Below are positions 24,342 to 31,918 of a stretch of 64,000 nucleotides of DNA, in pieces; the first letter of the stretch is position 1; every line of letters starts with the position of its first letter. The notes under the pieces are model-generated. The model ran no database searches. It saw only the letters and a program-made list of their open reading frames with translations, and had not been told where the DNA came from. The position numbers and the translations under genes are program-made. This DNA comes from CADEED01 sp035525785 (GTDB lineage: Bacteria; Pseudomonadota; Gammaproteobacteria; Steroidobacterales; Steroidobacteraceae): the NCBI GenBank assembly GCA_035525785.1, contig DATLDQ010000021.1, forward strand, positions 20,453 through 84,452. Direction: 5' to 3'.

Positions 24342-25661
24342 ATGCGCATGTTCTCCAAGCTGCTGGCCTCGGCTTCGCTGGCGTTGCTCGCCACCGCCGC
24401 GCAGGCTGCGCCGGCTCAATCCGGCTTCGTTACCGTCAAGGGCAAGCATTTCGAGCTCGATGGCAAGCCTTACTACTTCGCGGGCGCCAACTTCTGGTAT
24501 GGCATGTACCTGGGGTCGCCGGGCCCGACCGGCGACCGCAAGCGCCTCGTGAAGGAGTTGGACCAGCTCGCCGCGCAGGGCGTGCTAAACCTGCGTGTGC
24601 TCGCGATCTCCGAGAGCAGCACGCTGAAGCGCGCGGTGAGGCCAGCGGTCGTCCAGGGCCCCGGCAAGGTGGACGAGACCCTGTGGCAAGGCCTCGACTT
24701 CCTGCTCGATGAGATGGCCAGGCGCGACATGAAGGCCGTGCTCTACGTGAACAATTTCTGGCAATGGTCCGGAGGCATGTCGCAGTACATGGCCTGGTTC
24801 AATGGCAAGCCGGTACTCGACCCGGATGTGACCGGCGACTGGAACGCCTTCATGGACAACTCCGCAGCCTTCTATCGCGAACCCAGGGCACAGGAGGCCT
24901 TCCGCGCCATCGTCAAACAGCTCGTCGGCCGGAAGAACAGCGTTAACGGCCGGGTGTACAACGTCGACCCCACCATCATGTCGTGGCAATTGGCCAATGA
25001 ACCGCGCCCGGGCAGTGACGCCAACGCGCGCCCGCATTACGACGCGTTCGTGAAGTGGATAGACGACAGCTCGGGTTTCATCAAGAAGCTCGCGCCGAAG
25101 CAACTGGTCAGCACGGGAAACGAAGGCTGGATGGGCACCGGCGGCAGCAAGGAGCTGTTCGCGAAGGCGCACGCGACGAAGAACGTCGACTACCTCACGT
25201 ACCACATGTGGGCGCCGAACTGGGGCTGGTTCAACCCCAAGGATGCTGCGGCCACCATCGATGGCGCGTGGACGAAGATGAAGGACTACCTCGACTGGCA
25301 CATCGACGAGGCCAACAGGATGGGCAAGCCCATCGTGCTCGAGGAGTTCGGCATCAATCGCGACAACGGGTCGTACGAGCCGAAGGCGACCACGATCAAC
25401 CGCGACAAGCTCTACCAGTCCATCTACCAGCTGCTGGCGCGGCGCGCCGCGGCCGGCGATGCGATCGCGGGCTCGAACTTCTGGGCCTGGGGCGGCGTCG
25501 GGCGCACGACCCATGCCGACTTCATGTGGAAGGCGGGCGACAGTTTCGTCGGTGATCCCCCGCAGGAGCCACAGGGTCTCTATTGCGTGTTCGACACGGA
25601 CGCAACGACGGTGCGCATCATCTCGGCGCACGCGCGCCAGATGACGACCATCGGAAGATAG
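24342..25661 (+). CDS. secreted glycoside hydrolase family 5, mannanase-like
   Basis: The protein has 439 aa from the ATG at 24342. A signal peptide covers residues 1-22. The mature enzyme reads as a GH5 TIM-barrel of the mannan endo-1,4-beta-mannosidase type: 'FYFAGANFWYGMYLG'-like opening, 'LRVLAI', the acid/base motif 'SWQLANEPRPG' (Glu220), 'YLTYHMWAPNWGW', and the nucleophile 'IVLEEFGINRD' (Glu334/335). It should cleave internal beta-1,4 bonds of mannans in the periplasm or outside. The distance to the lipoprotein upstream is 58 bp. Confidence 0.85.
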   Translation: MRMFSKLLASASLALLATAAQAAPAQSGFVTVKGKHFELDGKPYYFAGANFWYGMYLGSPGPTGDRKRLVKELDQLAAQGVLNLRVLAISESSTLKRAVRPAVVQGPGKVDETLWQGLDFLLDEMARRDMKAVLYVNNFWQWSGGMSQYMAWFNGKPVLDPDVTGDWNAFMDNSAAFYREPRAQEAFRAIVKQLVGRKNSVNGRVYNVDPTIMSWQLANEPRPGSDANARPHYDAFVKWIDDSSGFIKKLAPKQLVSTGNEGWMGTGGSKELFAKAHATKNVDYLTYHMWAPNWGWFNPKDAAATIDGAWTKMKDYLDWHIDEANRMGKPIVLEEFGINRDNGSYEPKATTINRDKLYQSIYQLLARRAAAGDAIAGSNFWAWGGVGRTTHADFMWKAGDSFVGDPPQEPQGLYCVFDTDATTVRIISAHARQMTTIGR

Positions 25662-25707
25662 ATCTCGGGACACCGGCCGGGGTGAGCGGCCGCGATCCGC
25701 GCGGCTC

Positions 25708-28191
25708 TCAGGCCGCCTTCACCCACTTGTCGACCATCGCGCGCAGCGCCGAGAGCGAGAACGGTTTGGCGAGATAGTCGTCCATGCCCGCGGCTACGCA
25801 GGCTTCGCGGTCGCCGGGCATGGCGTTGCCGGTCAGCGCCACGATGGGTACGCGTCCGCTGCCGGTTTCGCCTTCGCGGATCGCGCGCGCCGCGGCCAAC
25901 CCATCCATCACGGGCATCTGGCAATCCATGAAGATGAGATCGAGCTCGGGATTCGCGGCGGCCGTTTGCACGCCTTCCTGGCCGTTCGAGGCCGTGAGCA
26001 CGTGGAAGCCCAGCATGTCGAGCATCGCGCGCGCCATCTCCTGATTGACGGCATTGTCCTCGACCACGAGCGCGCTGCCGCGCGAACCGCGGACGGGCAG
26101 CGCCCGGATGCGCGTGCTGTTGCCCGTCGGCTGAGCGATGTCGGGCACGGCGCCGGCGCCGCTCAGGTCCGGGATGCAGAGGGGCTTCACGAGGCAGCGC
26201 GACACTCCGGGCGGGGGCGTGGCGTCTGCGTCGGGTGGCAACAGCGCGATGACTTCCAGGGTCCGTGACTGCGCAGCGGCGCGCAGGGTCGTCACCGCCT
26301 GTTCGAGTCGCGCGGTGGCATGGCTGTCGACGATCACGCGCACGCGTTGGATGCGAGCCGGCAGGCGGGCCATCGCCTCGACGGCCGCGGGCGCGGCGTC
26401 CGCGCAGATCACCTCTGCGCAGTCGCGCGACATGGTTTCGCGCACGGCGCCCTGCATCACCAGGTGCATGCCGATGACGAGCGCGGCACGGTCGGCGGCC
26501 GGTTCGCAAGACGGCAGTGCGACACGCGGCACGCCCGCCGGGATGCGGAACCAGAAGCGGCTGCCATGGCCGGGCGCGCTTTGCACGCCAATGCTGCCGT
26601 TCATGAGATCGACGAGCTGGCGGCTGATGGCGAGGCCGAGGCCCGTGCCGCCGAACCTGCGAGTCACGCTGCCATCGGCCTGCTCGAAGGCGTCGAAAAT
26701 GCGCTGCTGTTCCTCGGCCGCCACACCGACACCGGTATCGGTCACCGAGAATTCGAGCGCGACGAGCGAATCATTCGACGGTGTACTGGTCACGGACACC
26801 AGTACGGCGCCGGACTCGGTGAATTTCACGGCGTTGTTCACCAGGTTGCCCAGCACCTGGCGCAGCCTGATGGGGTCACCATTGACGACCGGCGGCACGT
26901 CCCGCCCGATGTGCGCGGCGATCTCGATGCCCTTGTCGTAGGCACGCGCGCTGAAGAGGCCAACTACTTGCTCGAGCTCGCGGCGCAATTCGAAGGGCCC
27001 GCGCGAAAGTTCCAGCTTGCCGGCCTCGGCCTTGGAAAGATCCAGCACGTCGTTGATCAAAGTGATCAACGCTTCGGCCGAGGACTTGAGCGTGCGCACG
27101 AAACGCCGCTGCTTGGCGTCGAGAGCCGTGTTCTCGAGCAGCGAGGCCATGCCGACGACGCCGTTCAGCGGCGTGCGCAGCTCGTGGCTCATGTTCGCGA
27201 GGAAGCGGGACTTGGCGTGCATCGCCGCCTCCGCCGATCCGCGCGCCTTTTCCAGCGCCTCGGAGACGCGCTTCTGCTCGGAGATGTCGGTGACCACCGC
27301 GGCGAGGCCGGTGACGGTGCCATCGTCGGCCACCAGCGGCGTCTTGGCGACGATAACGTCGTAGTCGGTGCCGTCGACACCGTGCACCACGGTCTCATAG
27401 CGAAGCGAGCGCTTGGTCCGCAGCACCTCGAGATCGGATTCGAGGTGATTGTTGGAGAGCACCATGTGCGGATACTGCTCGATCTGCTTGCCGACGATGT
27501 CGTTGCGGGAGATGCCCAGCATCTTCTCCCAAGCGGCGTTCACGAGCGTCACGCGCCTTTCGGTATCGCGCATGATCACGGGCAGCGGCATGGTCTCGAG
27601 CAGCGCGCGCATCACGCGCAGCGTGTTCGACAGAGCGCGCTCGAGCTGCTTGCGCTCGGTGATGTTGGTCTTGGTGCCGGTGAGCCGAACTACCCGGCCC
27701 TGCTCGTCGCGCTCGGTGATGTTGCCGAACGTCTCCATCCAGACCCAGCGGCCGTCGGCGTGCCGAAGCCGGTGCTGAAAGTGAAGCATGGCGGACTTGC
27801 CGGTGATCACATCGGTGATCGCCTGGCGTTGCGGCTCCCGGTCGTCGGGGTGCGTGAGCGCCTCGAGCTCGTCGATTGGGAGCATGCCGTCCGCGCGAGG
27901 CATTCCGAGTATCTCGAAGCAGATGTGGTCGACGTAGATTTCGCGGCTGCGCAAGTCGAGATCCCAGAAGCTGACCTCCGCGGCCTTGAGCGCGATCTGC
28001 ACACGGTGTTCACGGTCGGCGCGTGACGCGGCATCGTCACGCAGTCGCTGGACCAGGGCGAGGCAGCCGGCGCGCAGAACCGCAGCATCGATGTCGACGC
28101 CCTGGCGCAGGCCGCTCAGCAGGCCATCGACGTCACCTTCGGATGCGAGCCCGAAGGCACTCGCCACTTGAGATTTGAAATCCGGATTCAC
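25708..28191 (-). CDS. hybrid sensor histidine kinase with PAS domains and receiver
   Basis: The protein has 827 aa from a GTG at 28191. It has two PAS domains (about residues 65-180 and 190-310, each followed by a PAC-like 'NITERK' or 'DISEQKRV'), a HisKA domain with 'FLANMSHELRTPLNGVVG' near residue 335, and a HATPase domain ('VLGNLVNNAVKFTESGAVLVS', 'FGGTGLGLAISRQLV'). A degenerate receiver-like segment follows, and a full receiver is at the end, with phospho-accepting Asp in 'LIFMDCQMPVMDG' near 755. No membrane segment: a cytosolic sensor. Its downstream partner is not next to it. Confidence 0.9.
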   Translation of the reverse strand: MNPDFKSQVASAFGLASEGDVDGLLSGLRQGVDIDAAVLRAGCLALVQRLRDDAASRADREHRVQIALKAAEVSFWDLDLRSREIYVDHICFEILGMPRADGMLPIDELEALTHPDDREPQRQAITDVITGKSAMLHFQHRLRHADGRWVWMETFGNITERDEQGRVVRLTGTKTNITERKQLERALSNTLRVMRALLETMPLPVIMRDTERRVTLVNAAWEKMLGISRNDIVGKQIEQYPHMVLSNNHLESDLEVLRTKRSLRYETVVHGVDGTDYDVIVAKTPLVADDGTVTGLAAVVTDISEQKRVSEALEKARGSAEAAMHAKSRFLANMSHELRTPLNGVVGMASLLENTALDAKQRRFVRTLKSSAEALITLINDVLDLSKAEAGKLELSRGPFELRRELEQVVGLFSARAYDKGIEIAAHIGRDVPPVVNGDPIRLRQVLGNLVNNAVKFTESGAVLVSVTSTPSNDSLVALEFSVTDTGVGVAAEEQQRIFDAFEQADGSVTRRFGGTGLGLAISRQLVDLMNGSIGVQSAPGHGSRFWFRIPAGVPRVALPSCEPAADRAALVIGMHLVMQGAVRETMSRDCAEVICADAAPAAVEAMARLPARIQRVRVIVDSHATARLEQAVTTLRAAAQSRTLEVIALLPPDADATPPPGVSRCLVKPLCIPDLSGAGAVPDIAQPTGNSTRIRALPVRGSRGSALVVEDNAVNQEMARAMLDMLGFHVLTASNGQEGVQTAAANPELDLIFMDCQMPVMDGLAAARAIREGETGSGRVPIVALTGNAMPGDREACVAAGMDDYLAKPFSLSALRAMVDKWVKAA

Positions 28192-28320
28192 TTGGTCGTG
28201 CGCGCGCCGCGGCCCCAGCGTCAGTACTCCTGTATCTGATGTCGGCAGGCGGCGGGATTACTGAGGCCCTGTCCGGGCGGGCGGACGAGGGCGTCGGCGC
28301 AACTGTGCGTTCGGTCACAA

Positions 28321-28346
28321 GCGGTCCGGGAGGGCTCCCGGACCGC
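28321..28346. terminator. long hairpin downstream of the lactonase gene
   Basis: GCGGTCCGGGAG (28321-28332) and CTCCCGGACCGC (28335-28346) form a 12-bp stem with a two-base apex. It lies 21 bp after the stop of the gene at 28368-29201. No T-run follows, so termination strength is uncertain. Confidence 0.5.
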
Positions 28347-28367
28347 CGCAATTCAATTTACTCGACC

Positions 28368-29201
28368 TCATTCAACCTTGAACGCGACCACGGAATTCTT
28401 CGCGAAAGTGGGGACGTAAACAGTCTTCGTGGCGGGGTCCCAGCCGATATCCGCGGTCTTGGTGTCCACGGCCTTGCCGTCGAACAGCAGCTCCTTGTCG
28501 GATCCGCTCACGTACCACACGGCACCGCCCCAGACCGAGACCAGGAACTCGTCGCCTTTCACGTGCTCGAGGCCGTCGGTGCCGCCTTCCATGCCCGAGG
28601 CCAGCACCTTGAGTGACTTGTCGCCCTGCACCTGGTTCAGCGACTTGTTGTCCAGCACGTAGAGCTTGCCGCCGTGGACTAACAACCCATTCGGACCCGT
28701 GAGCACTTTCTCGTCGAGCTCGAGGCTGACCTTGTCGCCTTTCACGGCGTACACCTTCTTGGCCTTGGAGTCGGAAATGTACAGCGTGCCCTTGCCGTCG
28801 CTCGCCAGGTCGTTGAGTTGAACGCCTTCGGGGATCGGGACCTTCCTGCTGATCTTGCCTGCGTCGATGTCGATGACCACGATGCCGCCCGCGTCGGCCG
28901 CATACAGCCACTTGCCATCCTCGGACATCGCCAGCCCCTTGGGGCAGTCGAGGCCGGTGACCCACTCAGCGGCGATGACCTTGCCGTCGAGCGCCACTTT
29001 GCCAATCGAGCCCTTGCCATCCGCCGCCCAGGGCTCGCCGTCGATGTTCGACACGTACAGCACCTTGCGCCTGGCATCGAAGCGCACGCTCTCGGGCACC
29101 TTGAGCGTTGGCTCGGTCTCCCAGACCTTGGTGAGTTTGTGAGTTTGCGCTTGCGCGCCCGTGGCGAGCAGTAGCGCGCCGAGTACAGCCAGCTTCTTCA
29201 T
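28368..29201 (-). CDS. SMP-30/gluconolactonase-like periplasmic protein
   Basis: The protein has 277 aa from the ATG at 29201, where a signal peptide begins ('KKLAVLGALLLATGAQAQ'). The mature part is a six-bladed beta-propeller with repeats such as 'GWDPATKTVYVPTFAKNSVVAF', 'PKGLAMSEDGKWLYAADAGGIVVIDI' and 'LNDLASDGKGTLYISDSKAKKVY'. This is the SMP-30/gluconolactonase (or strictosidine-synthase-like) fold, which binds Ca2+ and can hydrolyse lactones. The actual substrate is unknown. It is divergent from the oxygenase gene, with a 91-bp gap. Confidence 0.8.
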   Translation of the reverse strand: MKKLAVLGALLLATGAQAQTHKLTKVWETEPTLKVPESVRFDARRKVLYVSNIDGEPWAADGKGSIGKVALDGKVIAAEWVTGLDCPKGLAMSEDGKWLYAADAGGIVVIDIDAGKISRKVPIPEGVQLNDLASDGKGTLYISDSKAKKVYAVKGDKVSLELDEKVLTGPNGLLVHGGKLYVLDNKSLNQVQGDKSLKVLASGMEGGTDGLEHVKGDEFLVSVWGGAVWYVSGSDKELLFDGKAVDTKTADIGWDPATKTVYVPTFAKNSVVAFKVE

Positions 29202-29292
29202 GTTCTCACTTCCGCGTGTGACGAAGGACCGGGAGTATAGACGCGCGACCCGTGACTTTCCGCCGTGGCCTGGATTGCCCATACTCCAAGCC

Positions 29293-29910
29293 ATGCCCCT
29301 GACAAGCCTGTTCCCCACGCGCGTCTACACCGCGCGCATCTCCCGCGGCGTGACCGACGAGCTGAACACGCGCCTGCTGCGCGAGTGCCGCCAGCTTGCA
29401 ATGGAGGACGGCGCCGGGCAGGCATGGTCGGCCGCTAACTATCCAGGCGGTTATACCTCGTATAGTTCCGCATCGCGCATGCACCGGATGTCGCCTACGT
29501 TCGGCGCGCTCGAGCGTCGCATCGACATGCACGTACGAGCGTTCTCGAAGGCGCTGGACTTCGATCTCGCCGGCCGCAAGCTCGAGATGACCGACTGCTG
29601 GGTCAATGTCATGACGCGGCAGGTGGTGCACGGACTGCATCTGCATCCGCTGGCGACACTCAGTGGCACCTATTACGTGCGCACGCCTCGCAATTGCTCG
29701 GGCCTGAAATTCGAAGACCCGCGCCTCGATCGCTACATGGCCGCCCCGCCGCGACGTCGCAAGGCGAAGCGTGACAGCCAGGTGTGGGTGACGATTCCGG
29801 CGGAGCAGGGGAACATGGTTCTGTTCGAAAGCTGGTTGCGGCATGAAGTGGCACCCAATCCCACTGTCACCGAGCGCATCTCGATTTCCTTCAACTATTC
29901 GTGGTTTTGA
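29293..29910 (+). CDS. TIGR02466 family 2OG-Fe(II) oxygenase-like protein
   Basis: The protein has 205 aa from the ATG at 29293. The family landmarks are all present: 'LFPTRVYTARI' at the start, 'DCWVNVM', 'HLHPLATLSGTYYV', and 'GNMVLFESWLRHEVAPNPTVTERISISFNY' at the end, giving the His and Arg residues of a 2-oxoglutarate/Fe(II) site on a cupin-like fold. The substrate of this family is not known. A run of Arg and Lys around residue 158 is a species-specific insertion. Confidence 0.85.
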   Translation: MPLTSLFPTRVYTARISRGVTDELNTRLLRECRQLAMEDGAGQAWSAANYPGGYTSYSSASRMHRMSPTFGALERRIDMHVRAFSKALDFDLAGRKLEMTDCWVNVMTRQVVHGLHLHPLATLSGTYYVRTPRNCSGLKFEDPRLDRYMAAPPRRRKAKRDSQVWVTIPAEQGNMVLFESWLRHEVAPNPTVTERISISFNYSWF

Positions 29911-29923
29911 GGCGTTGCCGCTC

Positions 29924-30541
29924 TTATCCAAACACCATCGCAAACGCATTTCGCCACGCCGTGAAATCCGTTACGCCGACGAAGATTAGCCCGGTCAGCG
30001 CGCCGTCGAGGTGGGCGTCGTGGTTGATGTTGTCGCGGCGATGCTTCGAGGCCCACAGGCTGTAGGCCATGTAACCGAACGCGAAGAGTACGGCCGGGAT
30101 CGGCAGCGCGAAATACAGGTAGATGGTCTGCGTCGGGTAATAGACGATGTACGCGAACAGCACGGCGAGTATGGCGCCCGACGCACCGAGCGCGGCGTAG
30201 TCCGGGTTGTTGCGCTGTTTGTACACGGTGCCGAGGCTGCTGACCACGAGGCCGATGAGGTACAGCGCAAGAAACCGCGTCGAGCCGATGCGGTGCTCGA
30301 GGCCCGGCCCGAAGAAGTAGAGCGTGAGCGAGTTGAACAGCAGATGACCGAAATCGCCGTGGATGAATCCACTGGTGATGACGGTGACGTAATCGCGCTG
30401 CTTGAGCATCCAGTAGGGACGCAGCAGGTTGCGCGTCAGCATCTTCGGCGCCACCCACAGCGCGAGCGCGCTGAAGCCGATGATGATGCAGAGCAGTGTG
30501 AACGTGACCGGGGTGCCGTCGAAGCTCAAACCGGAATTCAC
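29924..30541 (-). CDS. rhomboid family intramembrane serine protease
   Basis: The protein has 205 aa from a GTG at 30541 that overlaps the TGA of the hydrolase gene (GTGA); a longer reading would lie inside that gene. Six hydrophobic segments are seen. The catalytic Ser is in 'ALGASGAILAVLF' and the His in 'NHDAHLDGALTG', as in the rhomboid Ser-His dyad. A further hallmark is 'FGHLLFNSLTLYFFG'. It cuts membrane proteins within the lipid bilayer; targets are unknown. Co-translation with the upstream alpha/beta hydrolase is indicated. Confidence 0.88.
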   Translation of the reverse strand: MNSGLSFDGTPVTFTLLCIIIGFSALALWVAPKMLTRNLLRPYWMLKQRDYVTVITSGFIHGDFGHLLFNSLTLYFFGPGLEHRIGSTRFLALYLIGLVVSSLGTVYKQRNNPDYAALGASGAILAVLFAYIVYYPTQTIYLYFALPIPAVLFAFGYMAYSLWASKHRRDNINHDAHLDGALTGLIFVGVTDFTAWRNAFAMVFG

Positions 30542-31407
30542 TTCGCCAGCCCCCGGGGCTTGCCATCGGGGCTCAGATAGCCGCGGTCTCCGAGCCAGTC
30601 GGCCAGCCTCTCGGGCCACTTACGGATGCCCGCAAACTGGGAACGCTGGCCCATGTTGAAGGCATGTTTGCCCTGGGTATAGATGTGAGACTCGATGGAC
30701 GCGCCGGCCGCGCCGTACTTGCTGGTCAGATCGAACAGCACGCCGGCCACGTACTCGTCATCGGCCGCGCCCACCAGGAACAGCGGTGGAGCGTCCTTCG
30801 AAATCGTCTTCGGGATGCCGACCGGGCCTGGATAGACGAGGATTTCGAAGTCAGGGCGCGCGCTCACGCGCTCGACCGCATCGGCGGAGTTGCCATTGCC
30901 GTCGACGGGTGGATAGGCGACGAGCGCCGCGACCTCGCCGCCGGCCGACCAGCCCATCACCCCGATGCGATGCGGATCGATCTGCCATTCCGCCGCGCGT
31001 GCACGCACCGTGCGCATGGCGCGACGGATATCCTCGGCCGTGTTGTCGATCGTGTACTTCGACCCTGGCTCGCGGAACAGCCGGTATTTCAGCGCGAACG
31101 CGGTGATGCCGAGGCTCGCGAGATATTGCGCGGGCTCGACACCTTCCGGATTGAACACCAGTTCACGATGACCGCCACCCGCGGCGACGATGACCGCCGT
31201 GCCGTTGGCCTTGCCCGGGGGCGGCTCGAACACCGTGAGCGACGGGTTGTGGATGTTCTTGTACCACCAGTCCTGATGCTGCTCCGGTTCGTTGCGACGG
31301 GCCTCGAAGCCTGGCGCGCCTTTTTCCCAGAGCGGGATTACCTGTTGGGCCTGCGCGGCGACCGCCGCAAACAAAGAGAAGGTGGTGAGGACGAGTGATT
31401 TGCGCAT
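30538..31407 (-). CDS. secreted alpha/beta hydrolase (BD-FAE/esterase type)
   Basis: The protein has 289 aa from the ATG at 31407, where a signal peptide starts ('SLVLTTFSLFAAVAAQAQ'). The catalytic Ser is in 'MGWSAGGEVAALVA', the Asp in 'VGAADDEYVAG', and the His in 'QGKHAFNMG'. The pattern 'TAVIVAAGGGHRELVFNPEG' is that of alpha/beta hydrolase-3 or BD-FAE-like esterases, which often deacetylate xylans. It probably acts in the periplasm. It begins 27 nt downstream of the terminator that ends the gene-free region. Confidence 0.82.
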   Translation of the reverse strand: MRKSLVLTTFSLFAAVAAQAQQVIPLWEKGAPGFEARRNEPEQHQDWWYKNIHNPSLTVFEPPPGKANGTAVIVAAGGGHRELVFNPEGVEPAQYLASLGITAFALKYRLFREPGSKYTIDNTAEDIRRAMRTVRARAAEWQIDPHRIGVMGWSAGGEVAALVAYPPVDGNGNSADAVERVSARPDFEILVYPGPVGIPKTISKDAPPLFLVGAADDEYVAGVLFDLTSKYGAAGASIESHIYTQGKHAFNMGQRSQFAGIRKWPERLADWLGDRGYLSPDGKPRGLAK

Positions 31408-31433
31408 GGGCGGACCATGCCACAAGGCACCGC

Positions 31434-31460
31434 AAAAAAAAGGCCCCGCAAAGCGGGGCC
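31434..31460 (-). terminator. strong intrinsic terminator (minus strand)
   Basis: On the minus strand, GGCCCCGC (31460-31453) pairs with GCGGGGCC (31449-31442) across a TTT loop and is followed by eight Ts (31441-31434). It ends any RNA coming from the gene-free region and lies 27 nt before the hydrolase start. Confidence 0.88.
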
Positions 31461-31801
31461 TGTAGTTTGTCGTCGTCGACTTAGGTAATCGCTGTCAGCC
31501 GACCGCGTCGACTACACGGAACAAAATGTGACGGCTGGGACGTTGGTGACCTTTCGGTCTCCGGCTAAACATTTAAGCCCGCGTGTCGATCCACGCTTTA
31601 CTCGTCCTCGCCAGCAGCCAGTTTTCAGCTGCCGACTGAACCCGTGCCCGTGAGCAAATCCGTAAGTTTCTATAGCAAAAACCGTTGTGTCCTCCGCGCA
31701 TCACCACCTGACGCACTGCGGAACCCGACCCATCACGCGATCTTTACACCCGCGATTCGTGACCGCTTTCAGTCACTTAGCCCGTTTGCCCGACCCCGTA
31801 G
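31434..31801 (-). ncRNA. candidate structured RNA or riboregulatory leader, about 365 nt
   Basis: No reading frame on either strand looks like a gene between the kinase stop (31919) and the hydrolase start. On the minus strand, TTGTGG (31835-31830) and TATGAT (31813-31808) with a 16-nt spacer make a good promoter, giving a start near 31801. The RNA would hold many hairpins, such as GTGAC/GTCAC around 31770, GCGTG/CACGC near 31590 and GACC-GAAA-GGTC (31559-31548), and end at the terminator. I could not match it to tmRNA, RNase P, 4.5S or 6S RNA motifs. It may be a free small RNA or a leader of the hydrolase operon. Confidence 0.45.
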
Positions 31802-31918
31802 CGTCGGATCATACGCCGAATCCTTTACACCACAATGTCTCGAACGCGCGACATCTTGTCTTGTAGATCCTATCGGCAAGGACGACGCGGACTGGATGTG
31901 ACTGAATGCGCGTTTCGA

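Noticed and set aside
26320..28026. 568-codon plus-strand frame antisense to the hybrid kinase
   Set aside because: The kinase on the minus strand has complete, ordered domains; this frame is a composition-driven shadow.
31483..31670. 6S RNA, tmRNA or RsmY-type identity for the structured RNA
   Set aside because: A possible closing stem and several GGA triplets were noted, but the hallmark sequences of 6S, tmRNA, RNase P RNA or 4.5S RNA were not found.
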